From Solanum dulcamara (Eukaryota; Streptophyta; Magnoliopsida; Solanales; Solanaceae): a stretch of 64,000 bases of DNA. Under the pieces are notes generated by a model. It did not search any database, was not told where the DNA came from, and saw nothing but the letters and a program-made list of their open reading frames with translations. The translations under genes were made by a program, and so were the position numbers. Position 1 is the stretch's first letter, and each line of letters begins with the position of its first letter. Location of the stretch: the NCBI RefSeq assembly GCF_947179165.1, contig NC_077245.1, forward strand, positions 2,743,001 to 2,807,000, written 5' to 3'. Positions 23,616 through 36,089 of this stretch are shown here, piece by piece.

Positions 23616-23767
23616 CATTTTTCAAACTTTAATTTTTTTGAGTCAAATATAATTGTTATACGCAAGAGATTATTACTCAACATGTCAATTTCAATCTATA
23701 GGCCAATGACATATGGAATTTTTTGTTCTATCTTCTTTGCAACTTCTAAAGATTTTATCAAATCAAT

Positions 23768-24166
23768 ATGAGCTATTTTACTGCTGAATTTCCTCCTCCT
23801 CTTTCTTTGATTGCCATTTTCTCGATCATCATCGTGTACATGGTGATTTGTTACCTTGTTCTTGATCTAATCGATCAGCAACAGGGCGATTCCAACGATG
23901 ATATTTCTCGAGTAGATGCTGCTCATGACTCGGGTTTATCATTTGAAGAGTTACAAGAAATCAGTTGTTTCTACCTCAAAGGACAAGTGAATTACTCAAT
24001 ATGTGCTATTTGTTTGGATGGTCTTGTTGATGCAGAATTGTGCAGAAGTTTTCCAGCTTGTAACCATATGTTTCATGCTCAATGTATTGATCCTTGGTTA
24101 GCCAAAAAAACAACTTGTCCAACTTGTCGAACGCCTTTTAGACCACGATTTTCTTTCTTAAAGTAA
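23768..24166 (+). CDS. RING-H2 finger membrane protein, ATL-like (copy 1)
   Basis: Single-exon gene of 132 residues. One transmembrane segment spans about residues 12-33 (LSLIAIFSIIIVYMVICYLV). A GLSFEEL segment resembles the GLD region of ATL E3 ligases. The RING-H2 metal ligands are all present: Cys79, Cys82, Cys98, His100, His103, Cys106, Cys117, Cys120, with Trp110 in the usual place. Family knowledge: ATL proteins are membrane-anchored E3 ubiquitin ligases, many of them defence-responsive. The protein is short for the family but complete in domain order. It is clearly paralogous to the next gene 1.0 kb downstream. Confidence 0.88.
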   Translation: MSYFTAEFPPPLSLIAIFSIIIVYMVICYLVLDLIDQQQGDSNDDISRVDAAHDSGLSFEELQEISCFYLKGQVNYSICAICLDGLVDAELCRSFPACNHMFHAQCIDPWLAKKTTCPTCRTPFRPRFSFLK

Positions 24167-24189
24167 GAAACTAAACAGGACCATCAAGG

Positions 24190-24265
24190 CTTACTTACAG
24201 TCTAGCTAGCTAGTGGTATCAGTGAGAGTCTTTCATACGATCTACGTGGGTTTAATTCTCACTGT
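24190..24265 (+). mobile_element. tRNA-derived SINE fragment
   Basis: AGCTAGTGGTATCAGTGAGA followed about 25 bp later by GTGGGTTTAATTCTCACTGT looks like A- and B-box regions of a SINE, in the 3' flank of the first RING gene. Confidence 0.4.
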
Positions 24266-24661
24266 CTCCTTTGTTCCCCTTTTAGGATTTTTTTAGAAAA
24301 AAACATTCATATACTTTTACTCATAGCATTTCTATTCATAAGATAAATTCATGAATATTTCAGCCTAATATCATTATTGTAATGCCCTTGTCCTGTTTCA
24401 TGATGTAAATGAAGAGTACATAATTTACAATTATTTTCAGCTACTTCAATTATTTTTAGAGGTAACAGATTCAAATATAGATGTAGTTGATGGCAATTGC
24501 CTCAAAGCCTAAAGGGGATGTCTAGGATGATGGCATAAGGACATATGTACCAAAAAATAAGTGTGACAAATTTGATTTTTCCACATATGTATACGTAGAT
24601 CATGTTTTAAATCCGCCTTTAGTGTGTAAGTTAAACAATAAAAAGCTGTTTTTACACATAA

Positions 24662-24775
24662 ACACAACAACAACATACCCAGTGAAATCCCACAAAGTAG
24701 GGTCTGGGGAGGGTAGAGTGTACGAAGACTTGACCACTACCTCGTGGAAGGCAAGACAACACTCTATCGCTACTA
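24662..24775 (-). mobile_element. TS-type SINE, 3' part
   Basis: ACAACAACA is followed by CCCAGTGAAATCCCACA, then GGGTCTGGGGAGGGTAGAGT and a GTAC segment. Read on the minus strand this is the TS SINE 3' body ending in TTG repeats. It sits between the two RING genes. Confidence 0.8.
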
Positions 24776-24939
24776 TCTTTCTACCCTAATACGCGACCTT
24801 CACTCCTTCCTATCTAAAATCATGTCCTCAATAATATGAAGTTGCGTCATGTGTCCTGTCTAATCACCTCTCATTAATTCTTGTTTCAATTTTCGTGAGT
24901 GAATGTAGTAAGTGCAGACGATGGATCAAGTGTGAACAT

Positions 24940-25075
24940 TATTGTTATTGATGTTACTCAACAATCAACAACCAAACGTATGGCATGGAGCTCAATAATT
25001 TTTTTATTAGTATTATTTTCTTACTCCTATTTATTACAAGAGCATGGAACTCAATGTTTAGCTGTGCTATGTAAA
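24940..25075 (-). pseudogene. broken fragment of the dUTPase-like gene 3' end
   Basis: On + the stretches GCATGGAGCTCAAT (24983) and AGCATGGAACTCAATG...TAGCTGTGCTATGT (25043-25071) match the 3' exon of the minus-strand dUTPase-like gene at 26224-26260 (AGCATGGAGCTCAATG...TAGTTGTGCTATGT). It lies immediately upstream of, and in one frame reads into, the second RING gene. Apparently a duplicated, interrupted scrap. Confidence 0.55.
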
Positions 25076-25102
25076 TCTTTTCAGAAAATCTTATCTATCC
25101 AA

Positions 25103-25468
25103 ATGAGTTCCTCTGCACCTGAACTCCCATCCCCTCTCTTTTTGGTTGTCATTATCGTGGTATATATGGTAATTTGTTACCTTGTTCTTGATATGATCGA
25201 TCAACAAGTAGATTCCAACGATGAGACTTCTCGAATGGATGCTTATGACTCAGGATTATCAGTCGAAGAGTTGCAAGGAATCAGTTGCTTCTACCTCAAA
25301 GAAGAAGCAAATTCATCGATGTGTGTCATTTGCTTGGATAGTCTATGTGAAGCAGAATTGTGCAGAAGTTTTCCACCTTGTAACCATGTGTTCCATGCTC
25401 AATGTCTTGATCCTTGGTTAGCCAAAAAAACAACTTGTCCAACTTGCCGAACGCCATTAAGACCATAA
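25103..25468 (+). CDS. RING-H2 finger membrane protein, ATL-like (copy 2)
   Basis: Start ATG 25103 is chosen because it aligns with the start of copy 1 and places the membrane segment at the same distance; this gives 121 residues. The frame is open upstream to 24899, with another ATG at 24980 that would add 41 residues, but that part is derived from an antisense dUTPase-like fragment. A transmembrane segment spans about residues 12-30. RING-H2 ligands are Cys74, Cys77, Cys93, His95, His98, Cys101, Cys112 and Cys115. The WLAKKTTCPTCRTP end is identical to copy 1. Likely an E3 ubiquitin ligase at a membrane; tandem duplicate of copy 1. Confidence 0.85.
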   Translation: MSSSAPELPSPLFLVVIIVVYMVICYLVLDMIDQQVDSNDETSRMDAYDSGLSVEELQGISCFYLKEEANSSMCVICLDSLCEAELCRSFPPCNHVFHAQCLDPWLAKKTTCPTCRTPLRP

Positions 25469-25670
25469 TTTTCACTCTCAAAAGTAAAAAATTAACTGTA
25501 TCTTCAACATTCATATACTATTGTTACTTGTATCATATTAGACTGAATTCTCCAGCCTTTGTCACTACTAAAATGACTTGTTTCATGATGTAAATGAAGG
25601 ATATATATTATTTTTCGCTTTCTGATTCTTATAGTCAATGACACATGAACAGATGAAATTGATAGTTAGT

Positions 25671-26010
25671 GGGATTAAAAGGCACAAACACATTAGGTCG
25701 GGGGTCATAAAGGAGTCTGCAAGTTGCAACGACAACTAGTGCAACATTCAACAGCATGAACCATAGGCACATCCAGAATGTACAATCGGAGGATTCAAAA
25801 ATGAATGTATATATAATTCGAGCCGAAAGCAATGGAATCCACAGAAACTCGACCTAGATTTGATTAAAAGACACAAACACATTTGGTCCGGGGGCATAAA
25901 GGCGCTTCCAACAACTACTATTACAACATTCAACAGCATGAACAGAGGCAAAGGCAAATCCAGAATGCTGAGTCAGAGGATTCGAAAATGAATGTGATCC
26001 TTGTACATGC
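25671..26010. repeat. about 190-bp diverged tandem duplication
   Basis: GATTAAAAG(G/A)CACAAACACATT recurs with an offset of 190 bp (25673 and 25862); both copies contain CAACATTCAACAGCATGAAC and a GAGGATTC(A/G)AAAATGAATGT stretch. It lies between the second RING gene and the 3' end of the dUTPase-like gene. Confidence 0.8.
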
Positions 26011-26196
26011 ATACATTTTTATTTTTTATTTTGGCATGTGTATACATAGTTCGAGCACAAATCAATGAGTTCAGTTTAACCCAAAGAACCCGTTCTAGAT
26101 CAGCCTCGGAGCATGAGAGTTAAACAATAAACATAACAACTGCATAATATACACAGACATAAAGCTGTTCCAGCAAATTCAAATGCCACATTATAA

Positions 26197-27824
26197 TTAT
26201 TGATAAACCTCAACAACCTCAGGTATAGCATGGAGCTCAATGACTAGTTGTGCTATGTTATCGCCAACTTTCACCTCGAAATCAACATCAGAATGATTGA
26301 ACAGTATCACGAAAATGGGGTTTTTGTCTAAATCTACCACTCCACCTCCAACATCAATGGAATGATGCCAAGCCAAACTTGATCTTGAAGCTACACATAT
26401 GAAACAAAAGCATCATCTTTAATCACAGATTATGTCAATTGTAGAAGAAAAATGTACATTCAGATAAGAATGTTGCAGCATACCGACACGACCATAGGTT
26501 CCTGGAGGTAAGTCTATGCTTAAGTCAGTGGCAATTTTCGCCTTGCCTCGAGCTGGTACCATAATATCCCTTGCACTACCAACAAATTAACAATCACAAA
26601 AAGAAACAATATTTGCTCAACGATTTTCAAAGATATGAATCTATTATTTGTACTTAGTGTGTTTTTAACACATATACAAAGTCTAAGCTAAAACTACTGA
26701 GCTCGTTTGAAGCCCTATCTTCTTGACTAGATCCGCGCCTGTTATCAAATAGTTCTGCTACAGTTTGAGACCAGAAAAATCTTATCTGTGATAGCAATCA
26801 CTGTGCCTGATAATACTTTTTATCAGTGTTCAAACTTGACATATTTATATATAAAAGGGCATATGGAGCCATTTCCTTATCCTTTTTTCTGTCAAGAGTA
26901 GAAAATGACTGATTGGCAGTTACTTATATTAGTTACTGAGAAAAAAAAAACATTATAGATCTCTCCCCATGTTCCCTGGACCATGTTCTGGACCAGAGGA
27001 AGGCAAGAGTTAGCCTCAGTACTTCCCATCAATCACGATGTTCATCTAACTTGCACTGATATAGACGGAATTAGGCACCCATCTTTTTAATTGTCAATGA
27101 ATCTATTCGTGTTAGATTCTACTCTATGAATAATGAATAGATGAAGGAAACATATTAGTACAAATAAACTCAAGGTTAAATAGGGATAACCATATGATTA
27201 ACAAACCAATTCTTCCTTTTCCTTATCAATATAGAATCTACTAGAGTCGTTTTGATAAAATACTTACCCGCACCTAGTGTTTACACCTTATCGTAATTGC
27301 TTCTGTAATAATCCATTTGTCGGTCACACTTAAAAGTCCACCAAAATTAGCAATTTAAAATATAGTTAATTATCATAACCAACAAAATTTTGAGACAATT
27401 AAACTCCAACACTTTTGACCATATTCCAAAAACCAACTCTCAAGCAATGCTTAACCAATATTAGACACAATTTAGGACAAAAACATTTTATTTATCATCA
27501 TCAAAACATTCCATGACTTAATATTCTACTACCTCAACAGATGCAGGGTAAGACTTCTGCGGGACCCACATATAGCGAAAACTTAGTGCACCGAACTGCT
27601 TTTTATTTTTATTTATAGATGAGCAATTATAGTCAAGAAACTAATACTAATTTTTACCTGAAAAGATCATAAGCTGCAGAATGTGGGAACATTCTTTTGG
27701 GCAAAGTGGCCTTTTCTGAAAGTCTTCTCACATTCAAAATTGGTATATAACTCTTAATGACTTCAGAAATATCAGCTGCTCCATTTTGGACTGCAAAATT
27801 TGTCAACTTTTTTTCCTCTGCCAT
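26197..27824 (-). CDS. dUTPase-like protein lacking motif V
   Basis: Minus-strand model: 27658-27824, 26484-26575, 26197-26390; introns are GT-AG and phases fit (2, 1), giving 150 residues. The fold is recognisable as trimeric dUTPase: motif I AAYDLFSA, VPARGKA and TDLSI, GTYGRV then SRSSLAW (motif II, normally RSGLA), IDVGGGVVDLD (motif III) and GDNIAQLVIE (motif IV). Family knowledge: dUTPase hydrolyses dUTP to dUMP, keeping uracil out of DNA. Oddities: the motif III aspartate (Asp106) remains, but the usual substrate-stacking Tyr is Lys109 and the following Gly is Pro111. The protein stops at PEVVEVYQ, before the Gly-rich motif V that closes the active site. It is therefore probably inactive or altered, yet its frame and splice sites are intact. 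A moderately recent paralogue of the canonical gene is the best explanation. Confidence 0.75.
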
Positions 27825-30800
27825 AACCAATAAATTAGATTACAAAACCAGAAAATTGTTAACAATTTCAGTTTGCAACTATGGATGAAGACTAGTGTGC
27901 AGATAAATGGTCAATTTAAACTAATCTCTGGTTTTTTTGTTTTTTTTTATAAAGAATTTAAAAGTAGCAACTCTGTGTCCAGCTAGCAGAATTCTAATTT
28001 ATAGAAAAGTTAAAAAATAAAATAATTTTTTTTGACTCCTTTCATAGCAACGCCAACGGTTTTTGGATGATCATGAATGATTGCTGTGTTAGTTAAATGA
28101 TTGTCGTTTTCTGAAACTGAGTCGTGATTGATTTAGCTTTCCGTGGCCAATGTATTTGTATATAATATGGATAAATATTTCGTGAGGTGCAGGGTGTTTG
28201 GGTGGGGGGTCATGGGTTCCGCGAATTCCTTTCGAGAAATATTATATTATCTATACATAGTTAAAATAATTTTTTTATGTATATATAATAGATGTCGAAA
28301 TCTCTTCGACTAGTCTGTAGGTCTAGTCTTTAGATTTTGAACCATCTTAATGAAAATTCTGGCTCCACCACTAAGTGTAACGAGGACATAATCAAAGTCA
28401 TGTATAACTGATTCACTCAGTCAAGTTAAGGTATCGAGTACCGATCCATCTATGCCAAGGTTTGGGGCGTGAAACTAACACATGACCCAAGCAGTAATGT
28501 CAAAGGTCATTTTCTGTAGGAAAATATTTTTCAAAAGTTTTATTCAACTTAACATGAAAAAATTGGAAAATATGTTTTAGTGATAGAGGTGAAATATGAA
28601 TTTCTAATTTATCTAGATCCCAAGCTAGCCTTTTTGCTTATTAGATTTTAAATAGGTTATCTATGTATATTAATAAAATTTTAACATAAATATAAAATTT
28701 GAATCAAAGTTATTGAATTTTGTTAAGCCTATAATTATATTGGTGTCTCCACCGGACGCTTAGACTATTTGGATCATCTTCTTTCTAGTTCATAGCAAGT
28801 TGCAACAAAAAAAAATTATATTTGTGTCTTTTAGGTATTTACGATATAAATCATCTTACATTATCAAATCAGGTTACTTATAACAAGTGTAACATGTAAT
28901 TGATATAGTAAATTAAGTCGACAACAATAAAAATAGATTATTGACATGATATGACCGGTTAAATTTCATTAATACAGGTATACATAACCTAAATTCTTTA
29001 GTAATTTGACTATTACTAAAAATTTGAGAGAGGCATTGGAGTATGACAAAATTTGAGAGGTGTGAACCTCTTGAGTTCAATGTTTAAATCTCAATAAAGA
29101 TAAAATATATTAAGTAATTTTTTTCCATCGAAATTTTGATAGACAAAATTATTTAATACTCAAATTGATAAAAAGTATTTGTATCTAATAAAATACTTGA
29201 AATGCGAACAAATTAAACTAAAAAAGTCACCTCTAAAGTATAAAAAAGGAAACATTGGACAAAGACACGAGGAAAAAAGTAGTACTACTAGAACAAACCT
29301 ACAAGAACAACAAAATTGTTCCTCAAATACCAAAACTTTGAGGTAGCCAGCACAAGGTTTTATTATATATATATATATATATAATAGAAAGATTATTTTT
29401 TAAAAATAACCCGCAAAAAAGAGAGAAGAAAAATCAAAATGGATTTCTACTTAATTATGCATTATTTTATAGATAAAGTACTTCTTTTTCTTAATTTCTT
29501 CGATATCCGTTTTGAGGTCCGATTTAATTCATCGAAAAGTCCGACTTTGAAGGTAAAGTATTCCTTATTAAAGGCGACTCCATATCCGAAGTTTAAACTT
29601 GAAAAATTTGATTAAGAATGGAAAAGTATCCACCACTCTATCATAATACACAACAATATATATTGTACATATATGGATGAGTAAAATATTAAAGTGGTGG
29701 TTCAAAATTAGCTTAATAGAACTATACACTAAAGTTGAGACTTTGATTTTATCTTATTTTTTGGTACAAATGTTTAAACTCTTACTATGAATTTAAATCC
29801 ATGAAGTGTTAGGATCGAAAATTCAGATAGTGCAGAATTTAGTCAAACAATGTTATAATGACAATAATAAAGATAATAGAAAGTTGATAATAACGAAAGT
29901 ATATCAAGACACAAATTTAGCGTGATTTGATCGGTGTGACCTATTTCACAGGTGCAGAGAAGCAACTTCACTATATCAACAAGAGTATAAAATTAAAGTA
30001 AATATTCTAATTAATCCAAAATACTCCAAGAGAATAACCTCACAAGATCATTCCAAATAAAGGATTCACACAAGTGTTTTCCAACACTCACTCTCTTACA
30101 AAACTACCGACAAAGAAATAAAGCAATGAAATATTTTCATGTGCTTCAAGATGTGTTTCAATTGATGGCTAACTTCCCTATTTATAAGGATAAAATGAGT
30201 TTGTTGATGTCATAGTGATATCATTGTAATATACAAAAATTCAATATTTTAATGTGAATAGTGAATACATCAACTATTACGATTGTCAAATCTTAACATT
30301 TACAACTATCAAACCTTTAATTTAAAAAAATGCAAAATAACAAAGGCCACATTACATGAAGTTTGTAAAAGTGTATGACAATCGAATGGTAAATAAAAGA
30401 CACAAGAAATAAACCTTTTACAAAACATCCATCATAGAAAAGAGGTATATAAATTGATCAATATATTAAGTAGTTACGTGTCACAAAGAAAATGTCTCTC
30501 GTAAAAGATATTCGTGTGATATAGTACTATTTTCTTTTAGAATATTATAAAAAGAATAACACATTACTATACATCTAAATTTTTAAAAAATAGCTTTGAT
30601 TTTTTATTTAATCTTTTTGAGTATCCTTTTGATGGCAACTAAGGCCATTCGCTCACACAATGAAATGAAATAAAAATTATAAAATTTAAAATTTAAATTC
30701 AAGCAAAGATAAAAATATTATATAAATTATTTATATATGTCCAATTCATCATCAAGAATTGAATTGCATAACATTGAAAGTTCTTTTAATATAATTAAAA

Positions 30801-32330
30801 CATATTTTGATGGACAAAGTTACACATCGTGAAATTAATCGAAGTACACAAAAACTTATTTGACTATCATAATTTTAAAACATAAATATTTTACTTTTGA
30901 TTTTGTTTAGAATCTTTCTTTGTTTAACCGAACAACATTCTATAAAATGAGATCTAGAGAATAATAAAAAATGCCTTTAAAATGGGAAGATCGTTATTAT
31001 CATATCGATAAGAAAAGAATAACAAAAGTTCAACTTGATAAAATTACATACAATCTATGAGGGGTGAAGCTAGGTCATAGAAATAACACGGCCACCGATC
31101 TAAAGTCTCTGCCTTTCAAGCCAAGAATCTCAGTTTCACTTAACGTGCGTTTTTATGGTGGCGCACAAATAAAATCGGATTTGTACTCCCTCTTTGCATA
31201 GACAAATATGTTCCTCACAAGACACACATTTACATATATACCATTCTATCAACGTCCTCAAAATTACGTGCAAAAATAACTTTTATCCTCCATACGAATT
31301 CGTCCAAGATTAAAAGAAAAGGAAAATAAAAAAATGAAAGGTCTTTGAAGAAAAAAAAAAGACAATGAAAAAGATAAGATGAAAGTTTATGACTATACTA
31401 AGCCAATGGACGACAGTCGATAAGTTGTTAAACTAAACAGAAAAAATTGTTCAATATAATAAAATTATTTCAGGGAGACGAAAGATAAAAAGAAAAAATT
31501 ATTGAAAATTGAAACTTGAGATCACCTCTCACTAACGTGCAAGTCATGTGCATTTGCCATCCAAATACGGATAAAAGTTATTCACGTATTACTTTTATCT
31601 AATATTTGGTTGCGTTTTTTGTAATTCTACATAATTAATACTTATTTAACTTATGAGAGAATCTATATATAAGCTATACGGGATAGAAGGTGGAATAAGT
31701 TACGTGGGTATTAGTTATACATGTATTAAAATAATGAATTACTCATTTACCCCTTTTTTCTCTTGATTGCATAATCCTATTCAATACAAATTACTTAATT
31801 GCTTTTAGTTATTTGTTATTTACTTATTGTTTTAGCTATTTGTATTTATTTAAATTTTAATGTGTTATTTAGATAGTTATTTATTTTAATGAGTGTAATA
31901 AATATTAGCTCACTAAACATTTTGAAATTAAGAAATAAGAATTAGTTCACTAATTTTTTAAAAACTCTACATAACTAAATCATGTATAACTCTAATCAAT
32001 AACCAAACGGCCTTGGGGTGAGATCTTGTTATTGCACAAGATTGTTCCACTTAAGATAGTATGTGCATCATTTATTAGTACAAAATTCAGTTTGAATGGA
32101 TTTGAACAAATAAATATGAGGAAAATTAAAGTCAATTAAATGGATATATGAGGAAAATTAAAGTCAATTAAATGGATATAATATACTATTTACTAGAGTG
32201 TGCGTGCATAGAGTGTGCATCTTCTTTTAATTATGCATTCTTATATGTAAAAATAACAAAAAGGAGAATTATTGACATGAATGTATATATTAATTTAGGA
32301 TGGAAGAATAATTATTTAATTTGGTCCCCT
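27825..32330. other. long AT-rich spacer, no gene found
   Basis: Begins with the presumed promoter of the dUTPase-like gene. It contains a (TA)n tract near 29365-29383 and stretches resembling worn transposon DNA (for example 28185-28380 and 29890-30130). No open frame with family resemblance, no tRNA and no splice-compatible exon chain was recognised on either strand. Confidence 0.4.
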
Positions 32331-32499
32331 CTTTTTTTTGTTAAATTTTAGTATTTTATTGATGATGTAATGAGTATAAACACCACCTTACACCACTTCG
32401 AACAAAGTCCATTTCCTACATGGCCCAATCGACTAGGAAATAAATAAATAAACAACCAAAAACAAAACATCTAACACTTTGAAACTCCATGTCCCCTCT

Positions 32500-35450
32500 A
32501 TCCCTTTGCTGGAGTTACTCTCAAACAAAGACATTTTAGTTTATCACTATTAATGATCTTTTTTCCTGCTACTTCCAAACTACTGAAATCTTGATAGTTG
32601 CACCCTTCTTTATCAATTACAATATTTGCCAAGTAATCTTCTAGTTGATTTCCTTTCCTGAGAATGTGCTGGAATGTATGTTGTTTATCCTGTAAGGATG
32701 TTTTGATTTCTGTCACTATCTCTGTGATTATTCAGGGACATGATCATTTTTCTTCTAGAATCTTGTACAATAGCATAGAGTCTGTTTGAATGATTATATT
32801 ATTGTGTTGTTCCTACCTGCTATGTTTACATGCTTCTAGAATTGTCTTCGTCTCTACTACAGTATTAGAGGTATTTTCAATAGTAGCCCCCTCTACATAC
32901 AATAAATTTTCTCTTTCATTCCTCAAACAAAAGGCATAGGAGCTTATACCTAGATTTTCCTTCGAAGCCCCAACTGTATTGTATTTTAGCAGTCTACTGG
33001 TGGGAAATCCCACAATACTGTATTACCTTCATCTTGAGACTGTAACCTTCCAATTCTTTAATCATTTTTGGTCAATTACTAGGACATTTCATATTAGACT
33101 TCCTCATTTGTATCATCATAAAAATGTTCATGGTAATATTATGAATAACTCTCTGAATTGATGTCTTCTTTCCCTCATGCTTCATTTTATTCCTCCTTCT
33201 CCAAAGTTCCCATATTATAAAGCTAGGGATAGCTCTATAGTATGGTCTCATTCCATTTTTAACATTTGTCTCCCACCATAGCATTATCACTTTTCTCAAG
33301 TGCAGTTCTTCAATGTTAAAACCTGCAAAAGAACAAAAATAGGACCAAGTCCTGTTAGCTAAAAAAATCTCAGGAACACATGAGCAAGTGTCTCCTGAGT
33401 ATGTTTTTTACAACACCAGCAACTAGATGGACCTTCCAGTCCCCATCGTCTCACTCTGTCATCTACATGTAGTTTGAATTTCTATAATCTCCACATTGTA
33501 AATGCCACTTTAAAAGGGATGCCTTTTGTCTAAATTCACTTGTAAATTTTATTTTCTTTTTCTTTATACATTATAAACTGCCAAGCCGATTTCATATAAA
33601 AGGTTCCTTCATTGTCCATCATCCATACTGGCTTATCTGACTCAGTCATTTGTCCAAGAGTTTGAATAGTATGACTAATATACTCTACTTGCTCCTGTGA
33701 TAGTATATCATTCAAAATCTCTATGTCCCATTTTCTCCTCTTTACTAATTCATCAACTCTTCTGTAATTGTCTTTCCATTCATATTCATTTCCTGTAATG
33801 GTGTACAAGTTCCCCATTCCCATCCAGCTATCATGCCACACTGATGCTGATCCTCTTTTTAGTAGCCAAAAGATTTAATGCTCAATAAGATCTCTGGCCT
33901 GTGGCATTTTCTTTTATACTTGTGATCCTTAATTTCATATTCTCCATATCACTTCATTTGCATGCTTATTTCGACGATACTTATTCCTCATATACTCACT
34001 CCATAGTGATGACTTTGTTCAAAAATTCCACCATAGTTTGCAAAATAGAACCATTGATACATCTTTCATTAGTCTGAATCCTAGTCCTTCTTCCTTCCCT
34101 GGCAAGCATAAATTGCTCCACTTTGTTGAATGTCTTCCTCTTCCTCCAACACATCTGCTCCAAAAAAATTGTGCCATCATTTTTTGAGCTTAATTCAGTA
34201 TATTCATGAGAGGATTCATGACTGACAGACAATGAATGAGAGTGCTTGGGAGCACATGTTTTATTAGAATAGCTCTTTCCTCATAGGATAGTAATTTTCC
34301 TTTCAATGCCTGAATTTTTGAACCAACCATTTGTAAAATCTGTTGATAATATGATTTCTGCTTCCTTTTATAGAACGTAGGGCATCCCAAGTAAGTGAAG
34401 GGGAATTCCTTTCTTAGGATTTCTGTTGTTACCTCAGCTATTACTGTTTCTCCTCCTATTGTAGATCTGCATTGTTCTCACTTTTGCCTTGTACATTATA
34501 ATCATATTATCTACAAATGCTAAATGATTCACTTTGAGACTACCTCCTGGCATTCCAAACCTCTTCAAGTCCTTCTTCTCCATAAGAGCATTTAAGGATC
34601 TAGTTATAACTTCAGCTACCAATATAAGCAAGGTAGGTGAGAGAGGATCACCCTATTTAAGTGCTCTAGATGATTTAAAGAATCCTTTTGGTTATCCATT
34701 TTGTAGAATCGAGTACCAATTGTTACTGATTAGTCTGAACACCATATCAATAACCTTTTCTCCAAAACCTATTTTTCTTAATACCTTAGTCATGAATATT
34801 CAGTACTGGGAAGAGATCTTGTAATTTGTCATTGCCCCTATCTAGCCTTTTAAAAATGCACGTTGCATCTGTTCTACCATTCCACCAAGTGTATTTACTT
34901 CCTTTAAATTGCTTATCCTCCAGAAGCACATATATTAATACAATAATTGAAGTCCCTGACTTCCCTTTTGAAAATAGGTATATCCCCTAGCTTCTCCTCT
35001 TCATTACTTATTACATTGAAATCTCCCCCTATCAGCCATGTGGCATTGATACTATCTGTCAATTCCTCTATGGATTTTCATAGCCTTTGTTTTTCACCTT
35101 GCATACATTTAGCACATACAATTGATATCACCACTTTTGTGCCCAACCCTTAATTCTGAAGTTTGAGTGTTAGTATCTTCTCTTCATCTCCTTCTATAAA
35201 TTATTCCAGTGCTTCATCAATGAATGCCCAGATTTTGTCATTCATATTTGCCACTGCATGTTTCATTCCTAACTTTTTTCTGAATACATCTAGTCCATGC
35301 TTCTCCTCAAATGGTTCTTAGAGACCCACAAAGTAAAATTGATTTCTTTTATAAGGATTAATAAGCCTAGTAAATGTCTTTTGAGTGTTTACTGATATAA
35401 TATTTCAAATTAGAGCTTTTTTTGATATTTAGTATTTTTGATAATCGTTT
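32500..35450 (-). pseudogene. LINE ORF2 remnant (endonuclease, RT, RNase H)
   Basis: Endonuclease is recognised by WLIGGDFNVISNEEEKLGD near 35035-34980. Reverse transcriptase covers about 34900-34050, with MPGGSLKVNHLAFVDN where an FADD-type catalytic box is expected, so the box is damaged. Downstream are the LSYEERAILIKHVLPSTLIH segment, a zf-RVT-like KSAWQFIMYKE region (33.5 kb) and RNase H-like text (32.5-33.0 kb). Several frames, many stops. Confidence 0.75.
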
Positions 35451-36089
35451 TCTTAGACTTTGAAGAGGCTTGTGTTGCATTGAGTTCTCTTCCCCCTTGC
35501 TTCTTTGGCTTGATATGTGATCCTTTTAGCCTACTTATCTGTTTAGGGGATAAATCCCCTTATATAGCTACCTTCTCTATGTTTTGTGCCATATCTTTCT
35601 TTTCATTATTCAATCCCGTTGATTCAATGTGTCCCTCCTGATTATCCTTCTAGATTGCTAGGGGCATTACTTCCTCATTACTTGGTTCATAAATCACCAT
35701 GGTTCCGGCCTTTTCCTCTTCTTCATTATTTTGTCCTTCTTTTACATCTTGTTCTTCTTTTTTTTATTTTGTATCAACTTCCCCTTCCTCTTGTTCCTCT
35801 GTAATTGTGTCTTTGTCATTTGGATTTTTAGGTTGTGTCTCAGTTTTTCTTGTATCAGATTCATCTTCCTCTTGTTTTTTTACAATTATCACTTGTTTCC
35901 CCTGTTCTTGTCTCCTAAAATTCCTTGTCACCCATTCTTTTGTGCTTCCGTCGAACTTATTTGTATTATCAATTTTATCATAATGTTTTTCATTTTCTCT
36001 AAATGCAGCAAAAGAATTGCTATCTTGTACTTTCTTCCTCTCTTCTATATGCCCATATTTATCCCTCTTATATTTGTTCCTCCTTCAAA

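Noticed and set aside
31540..32015. Possible MITE bounded by TTTGGTTGCG and AACCAAACGGCC
   Set aside because: The ends look MITE-like, but convincing terminal inverted repeats and a target-site duplication could not be matched.
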